Assembly: GCF_022524345.1 (NCBI RefSeq)
Contig: NZ_JAKWJU010000002.1
Location: forward strand, 186,001 to 250,000
Reading direction: 5' to 3'
DNA: 64,000 nucleotides
Origin: Streptomyces marispadix
GTDB taxonomy: Bacteria; Actinomycetota; Actinomycetes; Streptomycetales; Streptomycetaceae
Made by a program: the position numbers and the translations under genes. Below, piece after piece: positions 8,633 through 16,646 of this stretch; position 1 is the stretch's first letter, and the number at the start of each line of letters is the position of its first letter. Under the pieces are notes generated by a model. It was not told the DNA's origin. It did no database searches and saw nothing but the letters and a program-made list of their open reading frames with translations.

Positions 8633-10243
8633 TCATGCCGCCCCCTCTCGGGTGTCCCGTGCCTCGTAGCCCTCGTGGCTCTCGTAGCCCTCGTGGCTCT
8701 CGTAGCCCTCGTGGCTCCCGCGCTCCTCGTGGTCGTCCCGGCCGTCGTGGCCCGGCGGCGCACCCCCCACGTCCAGTTCGGCCGTGCCGACGATCAGGTC
8801 GGCTCCTCCGAACTCCTCGTCCTCCAGCTCCGCGCCGTCGTCCACGGCGAACAGCAGCCGCCGCTCGCCCTGACGGTGCGCCGTGCCCACCGGCGGGCTC
8901 GCCGCATGAACCGCCAACAGGCTGACGAGGTACGGCAGTTCGGGATCGAGGCGCCTGGCGTCGGCGAGCAGCCCCGAGAGCCTGCGCGGTGCGTCGGCGG
9001 GCAGGTCCAGCAGCTCCATCGCCGTGTCGAGCTGCTCTTCGCTGAACCGGCTGTCGTCGGGGGTCGCGATCAGATCCGGCTCCGGCATCTCCGCGCCCAG
9101 GTGCTCGCGGGGAGCGGGCGGCGTGAGCAGGATCTCCGTGAGGTCGCCCAGCCGTACGGCACCGGGGGTGCGCAGGCCCGCGCCCCGCACGAAGAAGGCG
9201 TCGGTGACCGCTACGGCACGCTCCACGGGCAACGGCAGTACGGGCGCGAGGAGTTGGCCGTAGAGGTCGATGCCCGCGCGGGCGGCGGGCGGTGCGAACG
9301 CCTGGCGGTCCTGCTCGGCGCGGAAGAGCGGCCCGGCCGCCAGCAGCCGCGACTGGAGCTGGGTGTGGCGGCGGATGCAGTCCTTGACGATGTCGACGAG
9401 TTCGGCCGCGCGGCGCCTGTGGTCGGGGCCGCGCTCGGTGGCGGCCTCGTCGCGGGCGCGGCGGATGTTGGTGAGGATCGCGTTCTCATGGCGGTAGCGC
9501 TCGGCGACGTGGTCCAGGGCCTCGCCGATCATGTCGGGGACGCCGCGCAGCCAGTCGACGGCGCGCACGTCCCGGCGGGTGGCCTCCAGGGTGCGGCGCA
9601 GCGTCTCGGCGTACTGCACAGTGCGGTAGCGGGCCTGTTCGGCCGCGAGTTGGGCGTCGGCGAGGCGCCCGCGGCTGACGAGGACCTCCAGTTTGACCTC
9701 GGCCGCGATCTGGGCGCTGGTGACGTCTGTGTCGAGCGCGCCCACGAGGACGTTGACCGCTTCGTCGGTGGTACGCAGATACACGCTGCCGCCGGGCCCT
9801 GGGACCTCCTCGATGAGCTTGAAGTCGTAGTCGCGGCGCACATAGGAGCCCTCAGGCCCGAACGTGCCGTAGACGGCGCGGAATCCGCGGTCGACGCTGC
9901 CCACGTTCAGCAGGTTCTCCAGCACCCAGCGGGCCACGCGCTCGTGTTCGGCCGCGGGCCTGGAGGGCGCCTGGGCGGCGACGCGGGGCAGCAGCCTCGC
10001 CACGACGTCCTCGTGGTCGGCACCGGTGTCGAAGTCCATCTGGAGGGTGACGAGGTCGATGGCGCTGAGGGCGACCTCCGCCATGGCGTAAGTGCTGTAC
10101 TCCCCCGCGAGGTTGGCCTTGCGGACGTCCAGGTCGTGCAGCGGAGCCGTGCAGGCCAGGGCGCGAAGCCGCCGCGCGAGCCCCTCGTCGGCCGCGGGGC
10201 CGGGGGCCGGGGACGGGAGGATCGGCGGGGCGTGCTCAGTCAC
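8633..10243 (-). CDS. probable kleisin-like (MukF/JetA-type) subunit of the SMC complex
   Basis: A 536-residue mostly helical protein placed first in the three-gene SMC run, as MukF, MksF and JetA often are. The N-terminal 200 residues are compact and include the segment YDFKLIEEVPGPGGSVYLRT. A long helical middle (about 200-330) is rich in Arg and Glu, including RYRTVQYAETLRRTLEATRR. The C-terminal 60 residues are acidic and end in three copies of SHEGYE. I chose the GTG at 10243 (MTEHAPP); GTG at 10252 or TTG at 10273 would add 3 or 10 residues, and none has a clear ribosome site, so a leaderless transcript is possible. The kleisin assignment is inferred from size, gene order and helical architecture. 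No nuclease partner (JetD) is visible in this window. Confidence 0.68.
   Translation of the reverse strand: MTEHAPPILPSPAPGPAADEGLARRLRALACTAPLHDLDVRKANLAGEYSTYAMAEVALSAIDLVTLQMDFDTGADHEDVVARLLPRVAAQAPSRPAAEHERVARWVLENLLNVGSVDRGFRAVYGTFGPEGSYVRRDYDFKLIEEVPGPGGSVYLRTTDEAVNVLVGALDTDVTSAQIAAEVKLEVLVSRGRLADAQLAAEQARYRTVQYAETLRRTLEATRRDVRAVDWLRGVPDMIGEALDHVAERYRHENAILTNIRRARDEAATERGPDHRRRAAELVDIVKDCIRRHTQLQSRLLAAGPLFRAEQDRQAFAPPAARAGIDLYGQLLAPVLPLPVERAVAVTDAFFVRGAGLRTPGAVRLGDLTEILLTPPAPREHLGAEMPEPDLIATPDDSRFSEEQLDTAMELLDLPADAPRRLSGLLADARRLDPELPYLVSLLAVHAASPPVGTAHRQGERRLLFAVDDGAELEDEEFGGADLIVGTAELDVGGAPPGHDGRDDHEERGSHEGYESHEGYESHEGYEARDTREGAA
8664..8717. repeat. three perfect 18-bp tandem repeats in the kleisin-like gene
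   Basis: The 18-bp unit TCGTAGCCCTCGTGGCTC occurs three times head to tail. On the coding (minus) strand it encodes three copies of the hexapeptide SHEGYE near the C-terminus of the kleisin-like protein. Because the unit is a multiple of three, copy-number change would lengthen or shorten the tail without breaking the frame. Confidence 0.9.
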
Positions 10244-10341
10244 GACGGACACACTATGCGCTGGCACCGACAACGCCCGGAACGGGCCCTGATGTCGCTT
10301 ACATGACCAGCGCGCGGCTCCGACTGCACGCCCCGCTACGG

Positions 10342-10442
10342 CAGTTCACGTCGGACGACGGCAAGTCCCTCGCGGCCGGGGCGAGTCACGTGCGGGGCGT
10401 CGTCGTCCGGCGGGGAAGGGTCCGGCGGCGACAGTTCACGTC
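10342..10442. promoter_or_regulatory. direct repeats CAGTTCACGTC spaced exactly 90 bp
   Basis: The 11-mer CAGTTCACGTC occurs at 10342-10352 and again at 10432-10442, between the HEAT-type gene and the kleisin-like gene. The copies share further flanking similarity. This gap of roughly 230 bp is where a promoter for the SMC operon would sit, so the repeats may be operator sites. They could also be remnants of a duplication. Confidence 0.35.
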
Positions 10443-10473
10443 CGCGGCGGCGCCGCCGCGGGCCCGCAGGTCC

Positions 10474-11946
10474 TCAACGTCCGCTCTCCGGGCTGAGCCT
10501 GCCTCGCACCGCGCTCTGCACACCGGCCTCCTCGGCCGGATCGGAGGCGAGCCTGCGCAGCCGTTCGACGACCCGTTCGTCTCCCGTAGCCGCGTACTCC
10601 GCCGCGAGGGCACGGGTGGTCTCCTCACAGTCCCACAGGCACTCCACGGCGAAGCCCGCCGGGAACGAGGGATCGGTGAGGGCGAGCGCACCGGCCGCGC
10701 GACCGCGCAACTGCGAGGAGGACGTCTCCCGGTAGATGTGCCGCAGCACGGGAGCCGCGCTGTCGACGCCGAGCCGTCCCACGCCGTCGACCAGCGGCCA
10801 CAGGGCGTCGCTGTCGGGTCCCTCCTTGCGTACGGTGCGGCGCAGCGCGCCCAGTACGGCACCGGCGTCCTGTGCCCCTCCGCAGCACGCCAGCATCTCG
10901 GCGGCCACGGCCGTCAGGGACTCGGGCAGCGACCCCTCGGGCGCGGCGGCCCACTGGCGGGCGCGGACGATCGCGGCCGTGCTCCGCATGCGTGCGAACG
11001 CGCACAGCGCGGCACCGGAGACGGTCTCGCACGGGTCGGCGGCGGCCAGTTCGACGAGGTCGAGTGCTTCGGGGTCGCCCCGGTCGGCGAGGTGGCGCAG
11101 CGCCGCGGCGCGGGCGGCCTCGTAGGGGCCGCGGGCGGCGGCGAGCAGTTCCTCGCGGTCCTCCGGTCCCGCCACCGCGGAGAGGCACCGGGCGGCGGCG
11201 CCCTCGCGCGGTACGCGTGGATGCTGCTCGTATCCGTCCTGGGCCCAGGCGAGGACCTCGCGCACGCTCCAGCCGGGGCGGGGGCCCTCGGAGTGCAGCT
11301 GGCGCTGCCAGCGGTCGAAACAGCTTCGTTCGCGCACCCGTCGCAGCCGTTCGGCCTGTTCCGGGCGGTCCGGGTCCTCGGCCCACAGCCGCCATGGGCG
11401 GGGCTCGAAGGCGTCCCGTGCCGCCGCGGCGAGTTCGGCGTCGCCCTCCGGCGTCTGCGGGAACCGGGCGAGCACGGCGGGTCCGAGCAGTCGCAGCCCG
11501 GAGTCCTCGTCGCGGACGGCGAGTTCGTCCAGCGCCCACTGCCAGTTGGCGCCGGATGTGGCGTAGCGGCGCAGCAGTTCCATGGCCGCCGCGTTCTCAT
11601 ACGAGGCGAGGTGGCCGAGCACGGACAGGGCCAGGCCGGTGCGCGCCTCGCACTCGTCTGCCGAGGACAGGCCGTCCTCGGGTGCGAAGAGATGTTCCTC
11701 GATGTCGTCGAGCGAGGCGTCCAGTTCCATGTGGAGCCGTGCGTAGTAAAGGGAACGGTGCTCGATCTGCCAGTCCCGCCGCGGGTCGTGGAGCACACAG
11801 TGCCGCAGCGCGGCGAGCGCCTCGGCGCGCGGCGCCGCCAGCGCGTGCAGCGTGCCGTCGCCGCGGCCCCTCTGGAGGAGGCCGAGCAGCGTACCGCTGG
11901 GCGCTATGTCTGAATCGACGGAATCGGCGAACATAAGGGTCAGCAT
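10474..11946 (-). CDS. HEAT-repeat-like helical protein upstream of the SMC operon
   Basis: A 490-residue protein made almost entirely of short paired helices with Ala/Leu/Arg periodicity. Examples are AARAAALRHLADRGDPEALD, ETVSGAALCAFARM and TRALAAEYAATGDERVVERL, the pattern of HEAT or PBS-lyase repeats, over about residues 150-480. The first 70 residues are different and may form a cap. The start is the ATG at 11946; an in-frame ATG at 11934 is possible and neither has a strong ribosome site. The gene lies upstream of the SMC-like operon on the same strand, about 230 bases before the kleisin-like start. HEAT proteins are regulatory subunits of condensin and cohesin in eukaryotes, so an association here is tempting but is inference only. 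Confidence 0.72.
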   Translation of the reverse strand: MLTLMFADSVDSDIAPSGTLLGLLQRGRGDGTLHALAAPRAEALAALRHCVLHDPRRDWQIEHRSLYYARLHMELDASLDDIEEHLFAPEDGLSSADECEARTGLALSVLGHLASYENAAAMELLRRYATSGANWQWALDELAVRDEDSGLRLLGPAVLARFPQTPEGDAELAAAARDAFEPRPWRLWAEDPDRPEQAERLRRVRERSCFDRWQRQLHSEGPRPGWSVREVLAWAQDGYEQHPRVPREGAAARCLSAVAGPEDREELLAAARGPYEAARAAALRHLADRGDPEALDLVELAAADPCETVSGAALCAFARMRSTAAIVRARQWAAAPEGSLPESLTAVAAEMLACCGGAQDAGAVLGALRRTVRKEGPDSDALWPLVDGVGRLGVDSAAPVLRHIYRETSSSQLRGRAAGALALTDPSFPAGFAVECLWDCEETTRALAAEYAATGDERVVERLRRLASDPAEEAGVQSAVRGRLSPESGR

Positions 11947-12309
11947 CCGGTGCGGGGTGTTCGACTGGCAACGGGATTTCCGTTGACCAGCATCCTTGCC
12001 GGTGAGCTTCGTTCTACTCCTGGGTGCGCGGCGGCATACGGTGCCCGGCGGCGTAAAAGCGGAATGCCGGTACGGGGGGTACGGAGCGGGAGCCTACCGT
12101 CAGTCACCGCCCGTGCCACCCGCCCCCGCGGCGGACGGCTCCCGGCGGACGCCGGGAGCGCAGGCCCGCAGGGGCCCGGACCTGCCCCGGCATGCGGCGA
12201 CATATGTCCCCAGCACCACCGGAACGGGTATCGGGAAACCACTTACGGCCCGTCGCAGGCTGTGCAACAGTCGTAACCGAGCCCTCACTTCGCGTATCCG
12301 GAGATCTCG
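11947..12309. other. divergent intergenic region with a hairpin
   Basis: This region separates the minus-strand HEAT-type gene from the plus-strand phosphatase and probably carries both promoters. It contains a perfect hairpin (annotated separately) and, near 12223, the hexamer GGGTAT, which resembles the -10 of Streptomyces sigma-B-type promoters. I cannot find a convincing matching -35. No coding frame in it looks real. Confidence 0.4.
12138..12159. other. perfect 9-bp stem hairpin in divergent promoter region
   Basis: The arms GCTCCCGGC and GCCGGGAGC flank a 4-base loop. It lies about 150 bases upstream of the phosphatase start. It could attenuate one transcript, insulate the two divergent genes or act as a protein-binding dyad; position alone does not decide. 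Confidence 0.5.
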
Positions 12310-13899
12310 ATGCCCTCCCACACCGATGCGGACCGCCCGGTGTCCCCACCTCCACCGCGAGGCGTGCTGGACGACCTCATCACACAGGCGCGGCAGCTTC
12401 GCGGCAGCATCGACGCCGTGCGTCCGAGAGCGTCGGACGAGGACGGGCACGAGGCAGAGGAGCCCGCCCGGCGCTGGCAGCGCGCGCTGTGCGATCTCGC
12501 CGCCCACCAGCTCGACGACCTCGGCGAACACCTCGGCCAGTTACGAGAGGCAGGGCTCGGCCCTTGCGGTCCTTACGACGCGGAGACGGCCGCGTACGGC
12601 GCCGGCACCGAAGCCCGCACGGGGAACGCGGACCGCGCAGACGGCGCTGAGGACGCCGGGAGCGCGGGCGACTGCGTATATGCGTCCGGCACGGCCACCG
12701 GCACGCTCACCAGCAGGGCGGGCAGCGCCGAGTGGAATCTGCTGACCGACGAGGTGTCCTGGTCGCAGGAGCTGTACGCGATCTTCGGGCGGACCGCCGA
12801 CGACGGCCCACTCTCCCTCGACGAGCTGCCCTCCTGGGTGCTCCCCGACGACCAGCCGCCGCTGGCCGCCGCCGTGACGGACTGCCTGGTGGACGGCAGG
12901 CCCATCGACCAGGAGTTCCGGATAATGCGTCCGGACGGCGCCGTGCGCAGCCTCCATCTGCTGGGCGAGCCGGTGCTCGACGGCCAGGGCGGTACGGCGT
13001 CGATGTGGGCGGTCGTCCGCGACGTCAGCGAGCTGCGCCGCAGCGAACTCGCCGTGCGCGAGATGGGCCGGAGCGTGCCCCGGAGGCGCGACCGGCGCCA
13101 CCCGTACGAGCGCGACGAAGGCGCGGACGTACAGGCCGAGCGCCGTCTCGCGGCCGAGCTCCAGGAGTCGGTGCTCCCGCCCTGGCAAGGCACCCGGCGG
13201 GTTCCGTACGACGGTCACGGCCGCGCAGGCGGCGAGGGCGCCCTCGACATCGCCTCGCACTATCTGCCGTCCGCCGCGAGCACCCTGATCGGCGGCGACT
13301 GGTACGACGCGCTCGACCTGCCCGACGGCGCCACTCTGCTGTCCGCGGGAGACCTCACGGGGCACGGCGTGGCCGCGGCCTCCGGAATGGCGATGCTGCT
13401 GGGGGCGGTGCGCGGCATGGCGTTCGCAGGGGTCGGTCCCGGCGCCCTGATGGGGCATCTGAACCGGCTGCTGGACGCCTCCGCTCAGCCCGCTCTCGGC
13501 AGCGCGGTGTGCTGCCGTTACGACCCTCGTGAGCGCACCCTCGTCTGGTCGCAGGCGGGCCATCCGGCGCCGCTGGTCTTCCGTGGCCGTACGGGCCGGG
13601 CGCTGAGCCCGCCGAGGGGCGTGCTGCTGGGCGCCGCGTGCGGAGCGGCGTACGGCGAGAGCACCGAAGTGCTGTGTCCGGGCGATGTGTTGGTGCTCTA
13701 CACCGACGGACTGGAGCCGCTGGCAGGGCAGTCGGGCTCTCCCGGCGGACCGCGCACCGCACCGGAGCGGCTGCTGCGTCTGGGGCCGCGCTTCGCGCAG
13801 GCCCGCTCGGCGCAGGAGTGCCTGCGTACCGTCGTCGAGGAGTTCGGCGGGGAACGCGAGAGCGACGCCTGTGTGCTGGTCGCCAGGGTGAGCGGCTGA
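12310..13899 (+). CDS. PAS-domain SpoIIE/RsbU-type PP2C phosphatase with a TTA codon
   Basis: A 529-residue cytoplasmic serine phosphatase. Residues 1-135 are a low-complexity helical leader. A PAS-like sensor follows (about 140-250, including WSQELYAIFG and EFRIMRPDGAVR). The C-terminal SpoIIE phosphatase domain (about 285-529) contains GGDWYDALDLPDG near 328, DLTGHGVAAASGMA near 348, QAGHPAPL near 415, LYTDGLEP near 463 and a final ESDACVLVAR. Metal-binding Asp residues are in place. Such enzymes usually dephosphorylate anti-anti-sigma factors. Residue 78 is Leu encoded by TTA, so translation should depend on the bldA tRNA and therefore on development. No cognate anti-sigma or antagonist gene is adjacent; the RsbW-like ATPase at 62.6 kb is distant. 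Confidence 0.92.
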   Translation: MPSHTDADRPVSPPPPRGVLDDLITQARQLRGSIDAVRPRASDEDGHEAEEPARRWQRALCDLAAHQLDDLGEHLGQLREAGLGPCGPYDAETAAYGAGTEARTGNADRADGAEDAGSAGDCVYASGTATGTLTSRAGSAEWNLLTDEVSWSQELYAIFGRTADDGPLSLDELPSWVLPDDQPPLAAAVTDCLVDGRPIDQEFRIMRPDGAVRSLHLLGEPVLDGQGGTASMWAVVRDVSELRRSELAVREMGRSVPRRRDRRHPYERDEGADVQAERRLAAELQESVLPPWQGTRRVPYDGHGRAGGEGALDIASHYLPSAASTLIGGDWYDALDLPDGATLLSAGDLTGHGVAAASGMAMLLGAVRGMAFAGVGPGALMGHLNRLLDASAQPALGSAVCCRYDPRERTLVWSQAGHPAPLVFRGRTGRALSPPRGVLLGAACGAAYGESTEVLCPGDVLVLYTDGLEPLAGQSGSPGGPRTAPERLLRLGPRFAQARSAQECLRTVVEEFGGERESDACVLVARVSG

Positions 13900-14249
13900 C
13901 GGGGCCTTCGGCGGCTGCGGCACGAAGACCCTCGGCTGGGATCGGGATGGGGGCCGGGATCGGGGTCGGGGTCGGGGTCGTCAACTCACCTCAACTTCCC
14001 CTGCGTCAGGGGAGGTTCGGGCTCGCGGTGCTACCGCCACATGTGGGGCGGCGCAGAAGAAAACGCCCGTGTGCGTTCATTTCTTGGAGTCGAATCACTC
14101 GCTCTTGACGTCACGTTGCTCCACCGCAAAGCTTTCGCACACCCGAAGCCCGGCCGTCCGGCCTGACGGCTTCATGCGGTGAACTCATCGGTGAATCAAG
14201 GGCGCGAGCCTGTGTGGACCGCCCGTTGCTCTCCTCAATTGGAGGACCC
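13900..14249. other. intergenic region with a G-run tract, no gene
   Basis: This stretch after the phosphatase gene holds a dense G-run tract (annotated separately) and then A/T-richer sequence before the GH15 signal peptide. A TTGACG hexamer at about 14105 could be a -35, but no -10 lies at the right distance. I see no coding frame with convincing codon use. Confidence 0.4.
13938..13979 (+). repeat. G-run tract with quadruplex potential
   Basis: Seven runs of three to five G are separated by loops of two or three bases, built from degenerate GGGATC and GGGGTC units. The tract starts 39 bases after the phosphatase stop and lies on the mRNA-sense strand. It satisfies the usual G-quadruplex pattern (four or more G3 runs with loops under seven). 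Confidence 0.7.
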
Positions 14250-16474
14250 GTGCCTACGAACTCCCGTCGGAACTTCCTGCGAGCCGCGCTCGTCGGCGCG
14301 TCGGCGATCGCCGCGCCCGTGCCGCTCGCCGCGGCGTGGCCGGGGCGGCCGAGGACGGCGCCCGCACGGGAGGCGCCAAGCCCTCCGGGGAGGCACCCGG
14401 AGGGCCGGGCGACGACGCGGGCTTCGCACCGGCCGACAAGACGGGATTCGGCACCTCCCGCACCAAGGAGAGCCACGTGTGGTTCACCTTGCAGGGCGGC
14501 CGGATGAGCGAGACGTACTACCCGGATCTCAGCACCCCCGCCAGCCGTCAGACGCAGCTTGTGATCACCGACGGGAAGAGCTTCGTAGAGCGTCTCAGCG
14601 ACGCCGAGACCCGCACTGAACTCTGCGGGCAGAGCGGTGCGCCCGCCTACCGGCTCACCAGCAGGGGCACCGGCTGGTGCGCGGTGACGCGCTACGTCAC
14701 CGACCCCGGCCGCTCCGCCGTCCTCGTCGACGTCGAGGTGCGCTCCGAGACGGGCGCCCCGCTCCAGGTGTTCGTGCTGCACGACCCTTCGCTCTCCGGC
14801 GAGGGCAACGACGACAGCGCCTTCCCGCGGGACGGGATGCTGGTGGCCGAGGACAGGCACGCGGCGAGTGCGCTGGCCGCGCGGGACGGCTTCGCCGAGT
14901 CCACCGTCGGCTACCTCGGCGTGAACGACGGCTGGAGCGAACTGTCCGAGAACAACGGCAAGTTGAAGCACCACTACGCCACCGCCGGCCCCGGCAACGT
15001 GGTGCAGGCCGGACGGCTGCGCATGGACGGTCTGACGCGCACCCGGCAGACCGTGGTGCTCGGCTTCGGCGAGAAGCCCGCGGAGGCGGTGCGGAACGCG
15101 CGGCGCTCGCTGCGTAAGGGCTTCGAGGCGGCGGCGAGCGCCTACGAACGCGGCTGGTGCGACTATCTCGCCGGGCTGCGTGAAACTCCCGGAAGTCTGC
15201 GCGCGCCCGGGGACCGTGCCCTGTACACCGCTTCCGTCGTGACGCTGGCGGCCAGCGAGGACAAGCTCAACCCCGGCGCGTTCATCGCCTCGCCTTCGAT
15301 GCCGTGGGCCTTCGGCACCGACCGCCACATCGCGCCCGAGACCGGCTCGTACCACCTGGTGTGGGCGCGCGACCTCTACCACATCGGTACGGGGCTGCTC
15401 GCGGCAGGCGACCACGACGCCGCCGACCGTGCGATGGACCATCTGCTGCGCAGCCAGATGGACGACGGGCACTGGTCGCAGAACCACAAGGTGGACGGCA
15501 CGCCGTTCTGGACGAACATCCAGCTCGACGAGACGACCGCGCCGATGCTGCTCGCCTGGATGCTCGACCGGCACGACGCGAAGACGCTGAAGCATCTGCG
15601 CCGCGGCGCGGACTTCGTGCTGAAGTTCAAGAGCGAGGAGGGCTACAAGGCGCCCTTCAGCCCGCAGGAGAGGTGGGAGGAGCAGAGCGGATACTCCCCG
15701 TCGACCATCGCCTCCGCCATAGCCGGCCTGGTCTGTCTCGCGGACCTGATGCAGCGCGGCGGCCAAGCGGCCGACGCCGCCCGGTACTTGGAGGCCGCCG
15801 ACGAGTGGCGCGAGTCGCTGGACGGCTGGACGGTCAGCACCAACGGCCCGCACTCCTCGAAGCCCTACTATCTGCGGCTCACCAAGGACGGCAAGCCCGA
15901 CTCCGGTACCGAGTACGAACTCGGCAACAACAACGAGGGCAAGGCCGACCAGCGCACCGTCGTCGACGCCGGGTTCCTCGAACTGGTGCGGCTGGGCATC
16001 AAGCCCGCCGACGACCCGGTGATCCGCAACTCGCTCACCGTCGTGGACCGTGAGCTCGCCGTGGACACCCCCTCGGGCAGGCACTGGCACCGCTACAGCG
16101 GGGACGGCTACGGCGAACAGCCCGACGGGCAGCCGTGGATCGTCGACCGGCCCGAGGTGAAGACGACGTACGGGCGTGTGTGGCCCATCTTCTCCGGCGA
16201 GCGCGGCGAGTACGAACTCCTCTGCGGCGACCGGCAGTCGGCGGCCGGACGGCTGCGCGACATCGCACGCACGGCGGGCGAGACGCTGATGCTGCCCGAA
16301 CAGGTCTGGGACGACCGGCCGCCGGTGCCGCGCGAGAAGTCCGGCAAGGGCACCAGGTCGGCGACGCCGCTGGCGTGGACGCACGCCCAGTACATACGGC
16401 TCGCGTGGTCCGTGGAGAGCGGAACGCCCGTGGAATATCCGACAGTTGTGGCGGAGCGCTATCTGCACCGCTGA
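14250..16474 (+). CDS. GH15 glucoamylase/glucodextranase-like enzyme; signal peptide out of frame
   Basis: A family-15 glycoside hydrolase that would release glucose from alpha-glucans. GTG at 14250 follows GGAGGA and begins a twin-arginine leader (SRRNFLRAALVGASAIAAP, then PLAAA). The enzyme body lies in another frame, open from GTG at 14336 for 712 residues. Restoring one missing G in the GCGGCGTGGCC stretch near 14334 would join them as PLAAAVAGAAEDG, a natural cleavage site. Counted from 14336, there is an N-terminal beta-sandwich, the barrel motif VWARDLYHIGTGLL, a putative catalytic acid in IQLDET (Glu about 399) and a base in LPEQVWDD (Glu about 655). If the shift is real, only a leaderless cytoplasmic protein could be made. 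Export is inferred for the intact ancestor. Confidence 0.85.
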
Positions 16475-16646
16475 CCCGGGGGCGCCTGCCGCGCGGGGCA
16501 CGGGTCGGGCCTGACCGGCCCCGGCCTGCGCGTGGTCCTACGCGCCGCCGCCTCTCGCCCGTGGGCCGTCCGCCGCCGACGGTGCCGTGGCAGCACGTAA
16601 CACCCGGTCCCCCAACCGGCCCGGCCCGCCCGGGGATTGCTGACGC

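Noticed and set aside
8664..8717. CRISPR array
   Set aside because: The 18-bp repeats are contiguous without spacers and lie in a coding frame.
2723..11946. Complete Wadjet defence system
   Set aside because: No JetD-type nuclease or topoprim-like gene is present in the window, and the HEAT-type gene is not a Wadjet component.
14040..14120. tRNA-like segment with GAGTCGAATC
   Set aside because: The T-arm-like string lacks the other arms and a CCA-proximal stem. No tRNA was found in the window.
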